The position numbers were made by a program, and so were the translations under genes. DNA of 64,000 nt from F22 sp963668535 (lineage in GTDB: Bacteria > Bacteroidota > Bacteroidia > Bacteroidales > Bacteroidaceae), in the NCBI GenBank assembly GCA_963668535.1, contig OY764867.1, forward strand, positions 2,666,001-2,730,000, given 5' to 3'. Below the pieces are notes generated by a model, which had not been told where the DNA came from, searched no databases, and saw only the letters and a list, made by a program, of their open reading frames with translations. Every line of letters begins with the position of its first letter. Position 1 is the stretch's first letter. Of the stretch, positions 1 to 8,442 are shown piece after piece.

Positions 1-278
1 GCAAACGATTTATTGATCCATCTCGATTGGATAGGGGAGACCAGCTGTTTCGTCACCAGATCCGCTAAATCAAACGACGCCTTCACCCCCACCAAGTACT
101 GATCATACCCCAAAGACGAAGGGAAAGTATCCACCCGAAGTATATTATCCTCGATAGACAATGCTATTGCATACTTGTCATCATGACTAAGCGTATACGA
201 CATCCTCTGCTGCGCATATAGTCCCATGCCACACCACAGCAAGACAACTGTACCAATCAAATTCTGTATTCTTTTCAT
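1..278 (-). CDS. Secreted protein of unknown function, cut by the window edge
   Basis: An open frame starts at the ATG at 278 on the minus strand and runs off the left edge without a stop, giving 92 codons. Residues 1-23 form a signal peptide (MKRIQN, then a hydrophobic stretch, then GLYAQQ). The rest (RMSYTLSHDDKYAIALS...) matches no family I recognise. A TATCTTTG -7 element lies 27 nt upstream of the start and supports it. The C-rich codon use matches the neighbouring resident genes. The protein is probably periplasmic or surface-exposed. Confidence 0.75.
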   Translation of the reverse strand, partial: MKRIQNLIGTVVLLWCGMGLYAQQRMSYTLSHDDKYAIALSIEDNILRVDTFPSSLGYDQYLVGVKASFDLADLVTKQLVSPIQSRWINKSF

Positions 279-304
279 ACCCGTATGTTCTTATGTATTA
301 TCCA

Positions 305-312
305 CAAAGATA
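305..312 (-). promoter_or_regulatory. -7 promoter element (TATCTTTG) for the secreted protein
   Basis: The minus strand reads TATCTTTG, a full match to the Bacteroidota TAnnTTTG element, 27 nt upstream of the ATG at 278. I see no clear TTTG at the -33 position, so only half of the promoter is supported. Confidence 0.5.
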
Positions 313-391
313 CCTATTTCCAATGACGTACCCATGCGATATATAAAAAAGTGAGATGCTATCTCATCAATAACATCTCACCCTATACCTT

Positions 392-730
392 TTATTTCAA
401 TAATTCTTGTAAAGCCCCATAAGCCAAAGAACCGTACATCACACACGGTCCGCCACCCATATAGAGCGCCACCTCAATGGTTTCCACTATTTCGTCGTGA
501 GTCGCACCCGCGTCCAACGCCCCTTTGATATGCGCCAAGATACATCCTTCGCATTGCGCATGGATCCCAATACCCAGCGCCACCAGTTCCTTATGCTTGG
601 TCAATAGCGCCCCATTTTGTGTACCCAAGTGATGCATCTCCATAAACGCCTTCATCATTTTAGGAGCCCCCACTGCCAAATCATTCATTCGCTTACCATT
701 TGTTTCCAGAGTTTCTTTAAAATTCTTCAT
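392..730 (-). CDS. AhpD-like / carboxymuconolactone decarboxylase family protein
   Basis: A 112-residue protein of the AhpD-like fold. The core holds a redox CxxC pair followed by a histidine (CEGCILAH), then a helix-rich segment (GATHDEIVETIEVALYMGG) typical of carboxymuconolactone decarboxylase-family proteins. Many such proteins act as peroxidase or disulfide-reducing partners in the cytoplasm; the substrate here cannot be told. The frame is open to 763, but MKNFKETLE at 730 is the likely start because family similarity begins there. It lies just downstream of the membrane protein at 766-1272 on the same strand and may be cotranscribed. Confidence 0.85.
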   Translation of the reverse strand: MKNFKETLETNGKRMNDLAVGAPKMMKAFMEMHHLGTQNGALLTKHKELVALGIGIHAQCEGCILAHIKGALDAGATHDEIVETIEVALYMGGGPCVMYGSLAYGALQELLK

Positions 731-765
731 ACTTCGTTTGTTTAAGGTTATATACTTATGCATGC

Positions 766-1272
766 CTACAACACATGCATGCTTTTCTTCAGTTCATGTA
801 TCAAATCGCCAGGATGCTCACAACTCACGATATAATACCCATGATTGGTGCGTATCACCACCGCCTTCGATAGATTCTTCACATAATCACGGTGCAGTCC
901 TTCCTTTTTATTCCAAAACACACCGATATATCCAAACCATCCCGCATCGCCAAAGATTTTCATATCCAGCCACAGTCTTTTCTTGCGATATACCTCCACG
1001 ATCTCATGCCGTGAGATATCCACCTTGCCACACACCCTGACGATAGTGAGCCTATCATCCGTGAGTTCCAACAGCACAGGCTGCATACACGCAAACCGCA
1101 CCAAGATAATCAATAAGCTCCCCATAACGATCAACCAAATCCAATTGTCCAATCCGAATGGGGGATGTACCACGAGCGAGAATAGCCAAGAGAAGAGGCC
1201 CACCAATATCAGCGTAACGATTACCGTGACCCATAACAAGGGTCTACTCAGTTGTACTTTAAATTGTTTCAT
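766..1272 (-). CDS. Membrane protein with PH-like domain
   Basis: 168 residues. Two hydrophobic segments (about residues 13-35 and 43-62) are followed by a cytoplasmic beta-rich part (LELTDDRLTIVRVCGKVDIS...). This two-helix plus PH-like layout is common among bacterial PH-domain (bPH) membrane proteins; function is unknown. The sequence ends close to the 763 frame of the AhpD-like gene, so the two probably form a short operon. A similar small membrane protein lies at 8443-8853. Assignment rests on layout, not on a diagnostic motif. Confidence 0.7.
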   Translation of the reverse strand: MKQFKVQLSRPLLWVTVIVTLILVGLFSWLFSLVVHPPFGLDNWIWLIVMGSLLIILVRFACMQPVLLELTDDRLTIVRVCGKVDISRHEIVEVYRKKRLWLDMKIFGDAGWFGYIGVFWNKKEGLHRDYVKNLSKAVVIRTNHGYYIVSCEHPGDLIHELKKSMHVL

Positions 1273-1375
1273 AGGAGATCTCTTTTAAGGTTACTGCGTA
1301 AAGATATAGATAATTTTTGATATATACAGCACCTATCGACCTGTCGCACAACAGCCTTATTCTCCTATATAAGCC

Positions 1376-2998
1376 TTAAAACAGCTCCTCCTCCTTAAAC
1401 ACCATCAACCTTTGCGCCAAAGTGTACGACTCTGGTGTGAGAAACTTACCATGCAGGGCCTGCGTCATATCCTTCATATCAAAGGGAATATACTCGATTT
1501 GTTCCCGTTCTATTCTATCCTTAGCACTATCCGTATACGGACTCAACTGCTCGTGAATATCCCGCGAAGCATCTGTCTCAATGATAGAGAACGACAACAA
1601 CTCCATTTCCAATCTATCACACTCAATCAACCCCAATTCAAACACCCCCGTGTTGAACTTGGTCGACACCTTATTCTGTAACCGCAATTCCTCCTGCAAC
1701 GCCCTGCGAATAATCGTATTGGCATCCAAAAAGAAAGCCCCCTGATCATCGCGAATAATCTCCTTCTCCTTATTGCGTTTGATATCCTTCAGCAGATGCA
1801 CCGTCTCGTCATAACTAAAGTGCCACATATTCTTGGCCTGAATAAAGCCCGAGCGTTTGACCCATTGCAGATACTCCTCCTCGCCATGCTTGACCACGAT
1901 AAAACCACCCAGACCCAACGAACACAAGAAAGGCGCATAAGGAGTCACCGACTGGAGTTTAATGTCAAACTTCGCCCCACGCTTCTTGAGCAAATGAAAC
2001 AACTCCCCAGTACATTTAAACGTAAAATAATCCGACTGATACAAATCCATCAACAAGATACTATCCTCCTCACTAGGCGACCTATCCACCGCGATATTGT
2101 AAACCCCCACCATCGGTCCGTTAAACATCAAATTATTGCGCTGCAAGTCCCCCGCAATCACCTCTGTGGCCAGTTCCTTCGCCTCCTCCAAAATGCCCAA
2201 TGCCTCCACACGCGTCATCCCACATTGCGTCTCAATAAAAGCCAGCATAGACTCCATCAACTCCGATGTATCGATCATCCTCATACCATTGATCTCCGCC
2301 AGTTCCCCGCGCCATCCCGCACTGCGGTCCAAGAACGACCGCATGCGTGCCGCCTGTGCTGGAGTAGGGACAATATACATCGCCTTATCGGTCACCTTCA
2401 TAATCAGATGCTCGTTCTTATACACATCCGGATTGGGCTCGATCGACGTAAACGTACCGAAAGGCATCAGCGGTTTTCCCAGCACCTGCTGAATCCCGAT
2501 ACGTGCCAAGATCACATCCACGGAAAACTTATCCTCATCCCTATCAGGCAAGTCCGTAATGAGCGACTGCAACGTATTGGCCTTCTGCGCCCCCTCCACA
2601 TACTCGCCCAATCCAGGAATATGATGCAATTGCTGGCCAGTACACAGCCACTGCGTACTATTGAGCTTATCCGAAAAATCGCGATGCCTATTGAAATTGA
2701 CCTCCTCATTATGAGGAAAAAAAGGGAAACACAACACCTGTTTTCCCTTCTCGAAGGCATAATCAATCTCCTTCTTCACATACTCCGATGCCATCGACTC
2801 CTTCGTATAAATCAGCAATACCGCCTTCGAATCGTCGATACTATTCATAATCTCCTGCGTAAAATCCGTTCCTGGATTCTTATATAAATTCTCCGTATCT
2901 ATCCACGTTGAGATATTGCTCAACTTGAAATCCTTCAGAAACGAAGCCACAATATCCTTGTTTTTGCTACTATAACTGATAAAAATATCTTTTTTCAT
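1376..2998 (-). CDS. TIR-domain protein with Nudix-like C-terminal region
   Basis: 540 residues. Residues 1-130 are a TIR domain: it starts KKDIFISYSSKNKD, contains WIDTENL, and has the SEYVKKE segment in which Glu77 sits where NAD-cleaving TIRs carry the catalytic glutamate. The rest (about 150-540) is not a standard TIR partner. Near residue 430 the stretch ANTIIRRALQEELRL resembles a degenerate Nudix box (RxLxEExxL, lacking the usual glycine). Bacterial TIR domains commonly degrade NAD or make signalling nucleotides in phage defence. It is the last gene of a three-gene operon, 18 nt after the acyltransferase stop, behind a RyR-domain channel gene. Function as an immune effector or signal generator is inferred. 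Confidence 0.85.
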   Translation of the reverse strand: MKKDIFISYSSKNKDIVASFLKDFKLSNISTWIDTENLYKNPGTDFTQEIMNSIDDSKAVLLIYTKESMASEYVKKEIDYAFEKGKQVLCFPFFPHNEEVNFNRHRDFSDKLNSTQWLCTGQQLHHIPGLGEYVEGAQKANTLQSLITDLPDRDEDKFSVDVILARIGIQQVLGKPLMPFGTFTSIEPNPDVYKNEHLIMKVTDKAMYIVPTPAQAARMRSFLDRSAGWRGELAEINGMRMIDTSELMESMLAFIETQCGMTRVEALGILEEAKELATEVIAGDLQRNNLMFNGPMVGVYNIAVDRSPSEEDSILLMDLYQSDYFTFKCTGELFHLLKKRGAKFDIKLQSVTPYAPFLCSLGLGGFIVVKHGEEEYLQWVKRSGFIQAKNMWHFSYDETVHLLKDIKRNKEKEIIRDDQGAFFLDANTIIRRALQEELRLQNKVSTKFNTGVFELGLIECDRLEMELLSFSIIETDASRDIHEQLSPYTDSAKDRIEREQIEYIPFDMKDMTQALHGKFLTPESYTLAQRLMVFKEEELF

Positions 2999-3016
2999 CT
3001 GCCGTCTATATTTGAT

Positions 3017-3532
3017 TTATAAAGTCATCTCCTTAATGATACGTGCCGGATTGCCGCATACCAGCGTCTTGTCAGGCACCGATGTCACCACCACAGCCCC
3101 AGCACCCACCATAGCCTCCCGACCTATAGTGAGTCCACACAGAATCGTCGCCCCCGAACCGATGGCCGCCCCGTAGTGCACCACCGTATCCTCCAGCACC
3201 CAATCCTTCTCCGTTTTCAGTTCCCCCTCAGCAGTAATCGCCCGCGGATAGGTATCATTGGTAAACGACACATTTGTTCCCACAAACACCCCATCCTCCA
3301 GAGTCACCCCCTGATAGATACTGTTATTATTTTGAATTTTCACCCGATTGCCAATAGTCACATCATGATCCACAAACACATTGCGATGAATCTTACAGTG
3401 ACTACCTATTCGGCACCCAGCCGACAAATGGCAGTACGCCCCAATCACTGTATATTCACCGATCACCGCCCCGTCTTCCACGACCGCCGTTTCATCAATC
3501 ACCACATGGTGCGCATACATCCGAGTATCCAT
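3017..3532 (-). CDS. Left-handed beta-helix (hexapeptide repeat) acyltransferase
   Basis: 171 residues made almost wholly of hexapeptide repeats of the type [LIV]GxxxxI, for example VVEDGAVIGEYTVIGAYC and IGSGATILCGLTIG, ending CGNPARIIKEM. This is the WbbJ/NeuD-type trimeric acetyltransferase architecture; such enzymes use acetyl-CoA or similar donors on sugars or amino sugars. The frame stays open upstream to 3625, but that part overlaps the channel gene; the ATG at 3532 lies one base after the channel stop codon and begins the family-like sequence (MDTRMYAHHVVID), which points to translational coupling. The acceptor is unknown; its place between a channel and a TIR gene is unusual. Confidence 0.9.
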   Translation of the reverse strand: MDTRMYAHHVVIDETAVVEDGAVIGEYTVIGAYCHLSAGCRIGSHCKIHRNVFVDHDVTIGNRVKIQNNNSIYQGVTLEDGVFVGTNVSFTNDTYPRAITAEGELKTEKDWVLEDTVVHYGAAIGSGATILCGLTIGREAMVGAGAVVVTSVPDKTLVCGNPARIIKEMTL

Positions 3533-3533
3533 A

Positions 3534-5843
3534 TCAGCACACCCCATCTTTAAGTTCCTCAAACTCCTCCCTGTACTCCTCGAAGATCTCCAACATAAAG
3601 AGCAGATTGATCGTAATCTGATCATCCTTATCCAACTCCTCCGGACTATCCTTCATCATCTGATAGAAAGGAATAATCAGCGGATGAATCATAAACTCAT
3701 TATCCTTCACTTCTCCTGGTTGCGCAGGACGATACCCCGCCACCAGCTTCTCCGCATTCCATCTCATCTTATTCATCTTCGCGATACAAAGCGACACCTC
3801 CTGTGCCCGCTCATCCTTCTTCTCCATCAGCATCGTGCGCATCTCCTGGTAACTCTTATCAGGAAATACCCACTTGAGATAACGGATCGTATTGCCAAAC
3901 ACATCAAGCGTATATCGATTGCTCCAACGCAATTTCTCCAGCAATCCCCCCCAATACGCATTGACCTGCGTGAAATGCTCCACAAAAGCCAGCTTAGCCG
4001 CCTTGTCCTTCGTCTGCTTATACGTCTCGACAATCTCAAAAAGCCTATCGATAGACGTATTCACCCGACCCTCCAACTCCTGCTGATTGGCCGCCTGCTT
4101 CACCCACTCATTCCACTCATAGTCCGCATTGAAATACATAGGAATCAAATCATCAAAACAATCCAAGTCAATCTCCTGATTGCCCATCCCATACGTGTAC
4201 ACATGATTAAATCGGATGACATCCTCATCCAAAATATCACTGAGTCCCTCCTTCAGTTCCTGCCGCACCAGCACCGTATTATTGATTCTATTTTCTATCG
4301 TCTGCCCCTGCTCATTGCGCACCACCATATCCTTTTGATAGTACACCGCCTCCGGAAGATTCAATCCCATAGACAACGCCTCGTCGGGTGCAGGATGATT
4401 GATCACAATCGTCATCACCGCATGCCCATCCTGCGCCACCCGCGCAATAATCTCCTGCGCCCTAGGATCGCCCAGATGCGTATCCACAAATTCCACCTCA
4501 ATATCCTCAATCAGATTGATATAAGGATAATGCGACTCCAACTGCGCCCGCTTACCCATCGTGTACAGTTCCGGGTCAATAATCGTAATCTTCGTTTTAT
4601 GCTGATTGATCCCCTTCGACCTCTTCTCCCCAAGAGTAGGGTCTATCTCCGTATAATTAGGATAATGGCACATCCGCAACGCCTGAAGCAACAACGCCGT
4701 CCCCATCTCATCCAGTTCCACAATCACCAGATGCACATACGTATCCCCCACAATCACCTCATTATCCAAAGGGCGATACTTGCTCGTCCCATTCCACTGA
4801 AAGCGCCACAACTTGCCCGCCCACAACTCATAGAAATTAAAAGGTCTGAAATAAATCGTATGCTTCACCTCACCAGGCGCATTCGCCAGCGTCGACGAAG
4901 CCGTCAAATAACTATCCGGCATCTTCAACTTCTGCATCGTCGCGTACGACGACATCGTCTCAAAGTGCACATGCACATTCACCCTCGGATTGTCCCCCCG
5001 TAAATCGGCCAAATGATGAAATGCCTCAATATTCTTCGTATCCGTTCCAGGATCACCATATTCCCCCAACAGATAAATCTCCTTCGCCTTATCGATATTC
5101 AAGCGCTGCAACTGCTCCCTCGACTCCACAAACCCCGAATAAAAGATAATCGTATCAAACACCTTCTTATCCAGCGTACTGCTCAAGTTACGTCGCACCT
5201 CCTCCATATTCTGGTTGGTCAGCAAGAGCACCTTGCTCACCTCCATCTTGCGGCCCCCCACACGATAGGCAGCCCCCTCTATTTTGGCCATCTCCTTTTT
5301 ATAGAGCGTGTGTATGATACTCTCCGTCAACTGCGAATAGCCCACCACCACATAATGATCCTTGATATGCTTGTACGTAATCTCCCCACGCATCACCTTC
5401 TCAGCACGCCTGCTGATGATATTGGTCAACGTCGAAATCAACAAACCACCCATACAAATAACCCCAGCAAACGTCAGGATAAAGCCCAGCAGATGTCCAC
5501 CGACACCCGATGTAGGCAAATGCTCCAGATTGCCGAACGTATAAGCCGTAATCACATTCCACGGATTCGACCCAAGGAGATAGCCCACCGCCACAGCAAA
5601 GACCACCATGACCGCATTGAACGACAAGAATAAAAACACCTGCGTAGTCAAACTACTCGACATCACACGGTCCAACCGTCGCTGACCAGCTCCCCTAATC
5701 AGACCGATCCCGATCCAGATAGCCGCCAGAATCACCAGCACGATAATGCCCACAGCCACCAAGTCCCATCCACTACACGACAAGCCTTTCAGCCATTGAC
5801 CATTCCACACGTTCATGGCCATACATACACAGTTTAGTATCAT
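3534..5843 (-). CDS. CASTOR/POLLUX-like ion channel with RyR domain
   Basis: About 769 residues. Three hydrophobic segments occupy the N-terminal ~150 residues, including a pore-like turn (TSGVGGHLLG) without the K+ filter TVGYG. Next comes an RCK/TrkA-N-like nucleotide-binding region starting KDHYVVVGYSQLTES and containing IYLLGEYGDPGTDTKN, as in CASTOR/POLLUX/DMI1 channels. Near residues 685-750 is a RyR-type segment (MRWNAEKLVAGYRPAQ...HPLIIPFYQM). Prokaryotic RyR domains have been proposed as ligand sensors in nucleotide-based conflict systems. The frame is open to 5954, but a promoter at 5873-5902 implies a start at 5843 (alternatives 5822, 5816). First gene of the operon with the acyltransferase and TIR genes. 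Confidence 0.85.
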   Translation of the reverse strand: MILNCVCMAMNVWNGQWLKGLSCSGWDLVAVGIIVLVILAAIWIGIGLIRGAGQRRLDRVMSSSLTTQVFLFLSFNAVMVVFAVAVGYLLGSNPWNVITAYTFGNLEHLPTSGVGGHLLGFILTFAGVICMGGLLISTLTNIISRRAEKVMRGEITYKHIKDHYVVVGYSQLTESIIHTLYKKEMAKIEGAAYRVGGRKMEVSKVLLLTNQNMEEVRRNLSSTLDKKVFDTIIFYSGFVESREQLQRLNIDKAKEIYLLGEYGDPGTDTKNIEAFHHLADLRGDNPRVNVHVHFETMSSYATMQKLKMPDSYLTASSTLANAPGEVKHTIYFRPFNFYELWAGKLWRFQWNGTSKYRPLDNEVIVGDTYVHLVIVELDEMGTALLLQALRMCHYPNYTEIDPTLGEKRSKGINQHKTKITIIDPELYTMGKRAQLESHYPYINLIEDIEVEFVDTHLGDPRAQEIIARVAQDGHAVMTIVINHPAPDEALSMGLNLPEAVYYQKDMVVRNEQGQTIENRINNTVLVRQELKEGLSDILDEDVIRFNHVYTYGMGNQEIDLDCFDDLIPMYFNADYEWNEWVKQAANQQELEGRVNTSIDRLFEIVETYKQTKDKAAKLAFVEHFTQVNAYWGGLLEKLRWSNRYTLDVFGNTIRYLKWVFPDKSYQEMRTMLMEKKDERAQEVSLCIAKMNKMRWNAEKLVAGYRPAQPGEVKDNEFMIHPLIIPFYQMMKDSPEELDKDDQITINLLFMLEIFEEYREEFEELKDGVC

Positions 5844-5872
5844 GATTATAAGTATAGATAATTGTTGATAAA

Positions 5873-5902
5873 CAAAAATACGAAAAAAATGGAGTGAACA
5901 AA
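5873..5902 (-). promoter_or_regulatory. Promoter of the channel-acyltransferase-TIR operon
   Basis: On the minus strand a TTTG -33 element (5902-5899) is followed after 18 nt by TATTTTTG (5880-5873), a full TAnnTTTG match. Transcription would begin near 5866. That excludes the upstream in-frame ATG codons of the channel gene and leaves a leader of about 23 nt before the ATG at 5843. Confidence 0.65.
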
Positions 5903-6010
5903 AATATACAAGCATTAATCCTTCCTCTACAAAAAAGCATCCTCCCGTACACACCCATTCAGATGCCTACGCGAGGACGCCCCTCATTATATTATGCGCT
6001 AAAACAACCT

Positions 6011-6478
6011 TTATTTTGTCGTGATTTCCACCACACCATTAGCCCCTTTTTCGCCATACTTCGCCGTAGCCGATGCCCCCTTAAGGACCTCAATCGATTG
6101 AATATCAGCAGGCTTCACCTCATCATACTTCTTAGTCGACACCTTACCATCGATCACCACCAAAGCCTTAGCGACATCCAACTGCTTCTTCAAGGTGATT
6201 TCCACCACACCATCTTTGGCCTTAGCACCATACTTATCCGTAGCCGATTGGCCCTTCAACACATTGATCGACTCGATCTGATCGGGAGCAATCGAATTGA
6301 TATCCTTTGTGTACATCTTACCATTGACCACAACCAAAGGTTTCACACCCTCTTTGCCCTGCATCGTTGTGACACAGCAACCATTCTTCTTCACCTGTGT
6401 GACTTTGACCTCTTGAGCCAAGGCACTACAAACCATTGCGATACTACAAAGCATCGCCATCAAAATTTTCTTCTTCAT
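6011..6478 (-). CDS. Secreted protein of two tandem TonB-plug-like modules
   Basis: 155 residues with a signal peptide (1-21, ending CSALAQE). Two modules repeat the pattern VVxxGKxxTKxxxxxxxxDIxSIxVLKGxSATxKYGxKxxxGVVEIT, the hallmark of the plug-domain edge of SusC/TonB-dependent receptors, but there is no beta barrel. Such stand-alone plug-like tails also occur at the end of BlaR1-type sensors in Bacteroidota, as in the gene directly upstream. It follows blaR1 by 29 nt and is the last gene of the blaI-blaR1 operon. It may act in the periplasm as a binding or signalling partner of the sensor; that is inference. Confidence 0.8.
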   Translation of the reverse strand: MKKKILMAMLCSIAMVCSALAQEVKVTQVKKNGCCVTTMQGKEGVKPLVVVNGKMYTKDINSIAPDQIESINVLKGQSATDKYGAKAKDGVVEITLKKQLDVAKALVVIDGKVSTKKYDEVKPADIQSIEVLKGASATAKYGEKGANGVVEITTK

Positions 6479-6507
6479 GGGTTTACAAATTAAATATTAG
6501 AAATATA

Positions 6508-7596
6508 TCAGTGTTTCATGGTGATCACAATCACACCATTTTTTCCTTTGCTACCATACGTACGCATAGCCGATTCCCCCTTGATCACACTGATCGCTTT
6601 GATATCAGAGGGCGGTATATCATTAATGTCTTTAGTATATTCCTGACCATCTACAATCACCATCGTTTTGGGTGGTATTCCCGACGATTTCGCCTCACCA
6701 ACCTTTGGCGCAGAAGACAACGTACGTCCCAGTACATCCAAGTGCGACAACAAACCAATCACCACCACCACAGGCACAAATAGCAGATACCGCAGTCCCC
6801 GTCGTCCCATACTCTTCTTCCTGTTCATCATCAGCACCCGCTTCTTAAGCGGCGTTCTATTCATCCTATTGGCCAAGCCCTTCTGCGCACCCCCGCAAGC
6901 CAGTCCCAGCAGATGATACTGATACACCTTGATATTGGGCGTCTGCTTGCACACCGCATTATCCGCCAGAAATTCCAAGTTTGTGCGTATCTCCCTTTTA
7001 ATCAACCAAGCGAACGGATTGAACCAAAAGAGCATAGTCACCAATTCCGCCCAGATAATATCCAGCGAATGTCCTTGCCGCACATGCGCCTGCTCATGCA
7101 GCAAGATAGAAGTCAACTCCTCCTTCGTGTGGCGTGCTGGATCCAAAAAGACCCAATGAAAAAACGAAAAAGGCGACGCATTATTGGGCAACACACAGAC
7201 CCATTGTCCGTTCACCTGCACCTTACTAGCCGTAGCCCCCATATAGAGTAGGGTACCTAGTTGAATCAAGAAACGGATATACAGCACCAATACCCCGAGC
7301 CCATAGACCCCCAAGATCCACAGCCCCCATACCGGCATCTGCTGCGTACCCCCCATAGGCCAGTTATTGGGATGCAGATGCGTCATATAATGGGCCGTCA
7401 TCTCCTGCACCGTATGGTCACTCAAGCCCAGATTCCAGTGCAGAAACGGCAAGCACATCGCCATCAGATACACCCCCCACAACATAGACCTATGTATATG
7501 GAATAGCGTACTCCCCTGACTACACAAGCGATACACCCCATAGCAAATCGCCAAGATCACATTGACCTGTAACACATAATGAACCACCTCATTCAT
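6508..7596 (-). CDS. blaR1: BlaR1-like M56 family metallopeptidase sensor with plug-like tail
   Basis: 362 residues. Hydrophobic segments near residues 5-25, 36-53, 93-117 and 268-290 frame the cytoplasmic zinc-protease domain with HEQAH (M56 HExxH motif) and the following NPFAWLIKREI. In BlaR1/MecR1 proteins this protease inactivates the BlaI repressor when the outer domain senses a ligand. The C-terminal ~45 residues (MVIVDGQEYTKDI...GKNGVIVITMKH) form a TonB-plug-like tail in place of the usual penicillin-binding sensor, a common Bacteroidota variant whose ligand is unknown. The start overlaps the end of blaI by 8 nt, so translation is probably coupled. Confidence 0.92.
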   Translation of the reverse strand: MNEVVHYVLQVNVILAICYGVYRLCSQGSTLFHIHRSMLWGVYLMAMCLPFLHWNLGLSDHTVQEMTAHYMTHLHPNNWPMGGTQQMPVWGLWILGVYGLGVLVLYIRFLIQLGTLLYMGATASKVQVNGQWVCVLPNNASPFSFFHWVFLDPARHTKEELTSILLHEQAHVRQGHSLDIIWAELVTMLFWFNPFAWLIKREIRTNLEFLADNAVCKQTPNIKVYQYHLLGLACGGAQKGLANRMNRTPLKKRVLMMNRKKSMGRRGLRYLLFVPVVVVIGLLSHLDVLGRTLSSAPKVGEAKSSGIPPKTMVIVDGQEYTKDINDIPPSDIKAISVIKGESAMRTYGSKGKNGVIVITMKH

Positions 7597-7948
7597 CTTT
7601 CTGCTCGATTAAGTCAATAATTTCCCTCAGATCATCCTTACTTAGTTGTTCATTCTTCGCAAAGAAAGTCACCATCTCCTTATACGAATTTTTGAAATAG
7701 TTCTCCACCACACTCGTCATAAACTGACGCTTGTATTGCTTCTGATCGATAGCCGGTGTATATAATAAGGTAGTCCCCACCTTGCGGCTCGACACATACC
7801 CCTTCTTCTCCAAATTCTTCACCACAGACGCCAACGTCGTGTAGGCAGGCGCCTCCGTATACGTGGCCCATATATCCTTGACAGTAAAGTCCTCATATTG
7901 CCAAGCCTTCAGCATCACTTGTTCCTCTTGAGCAGTCAATTTTTCCAT
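7589..7948 (-). CDS. blaI: BlaI/MecI/CopY family transcriptional repressor
   Basis: 119 residues from the ATG at 7948 (MEKLTAQEEQVMLKAW), with the winged-helix pattern of BlaI: FTVKDIWATY, then YTTLASVVKNLEKKGYVSSRKVG, then a dimerisation tail (FMTSVVENYFKNSYKEMVTFF). It should bind a palindromic operator and be cleaved through BlaR1, encoded next. The frame continues to 8020 but 7948 gives the family-typical N terminus and lies downstream of the promoter. A perfect inverted repeat sits in this promoter (7996-8010), consistent with autoregulation. Confidence 0.93.
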   Translation of the reverse strand: MEKLTAQEEQVMLKAWQYEDFTVKDIWATYTEAPAYTTLASVVKNLEKKGYVSSRKVGTTLLYTPAIDQKQYKRQFMTSVVENYFKNSYKEMVTFFAKNEQLSKDDLREIIDLIEQKDE

Positions 7949-7989
7949 TGTATGATATCTTTTTATATTGTTTGAAATGATCGATGCGA

Positions 7990-8021
7990 CAAACATACGA
8001 AAATTTCGTAGATAAAACAAA
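7990..8021 (-). promoter_or_regulatory. blaI operon promoter
   Basis: The minus strand has TTTG (8021-8018), a 20-nt spacer, then TATGTTTG (7997-7990), a complete Bacteroidota promoter. It lies 42 nt upstream of the blaI ATG at 7948. Confidence 0.8.
7996..8010. promoter_or_regulatory. Probable BlaI operator (perfect 7-1-7 palindrome)
   Basis: TACGAAA-A-TTTCGTA is a perfect inverted repeat filling the spacer between the -33 and -7 boxes and touching the -7 box, so a bound repressor would block RNA polymerase. A further half site TTTCGTA is at 8024-8030. A longer imperfect inverted repeat (ACAAAAAGT at 8030-8038 with ACTTTTTGT at 8060-8068) lies just upstream. Confidence 0.7.
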
Positions 8022-8381
8022 TATTTCGTACAAAAAGTGCATACGCCTCCCTAATGCGTACTTTTTGTCCATAATAAAAACGTCAAGTTCACCCCATATG
8101 TTCCCCATTTATTTCACTTTTCTCCTCAATAAGACCGATGTAATAGTTATAGAATGTAAAATGCAACGTGGTCAACATTTTTTTTATAATTGTTGTACAA
8201 TCAAATCAATTAATAAGACGTGTGCTATGTATATACAAAATAGTGTTGTTTTGTTTGTTTATTTTTTGTAGATATGCGTATTTGTTGACATATAATAAGG
8301 CGTATAATGTAACACACCTAGCCTTTATTTTTTTAAATAGACCATATATCCTAAAATGTCAAGTTTTTGTCAAGTCGATTT

Positions 8382-8413
8382 CTTGTACAGTTCATGTATA
8401 AGTTCTACATTTG
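8382..8413 (+). promoter_or_regulatory. Promoter for the 8443 gene
   Basis: CTTG (8382-8385), a 20-nt spacer and TACATTTG (8406-8413) match the Bacteroidota consensus except for one base of the -33 box. The ATG at 8443 follows 29 nt later. The divergent blaI promoter is about 360 nt away; between them I see AT-rich sequence without a gene. Confidence 0.65.
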
Positions 8414-8442
8414 CAAATCAACTTATCTAATAAAACAAAAAA

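Noticed and set aside
1796..2887. Long plus-strand frame (363 codons) opposite the TIR gene
   Set aside because: It is an antisense shadow: Arg/His/Leu-rich, no family match, and the minus strand has a coherent TIR protein.
3684..5003. Plus-strand frame (439 codons) opposite the channel gene
   Set aside because: Same reason: arginine/isoleucine/leucine-rich shadow of a well supported minus-strand gene with its promoter.
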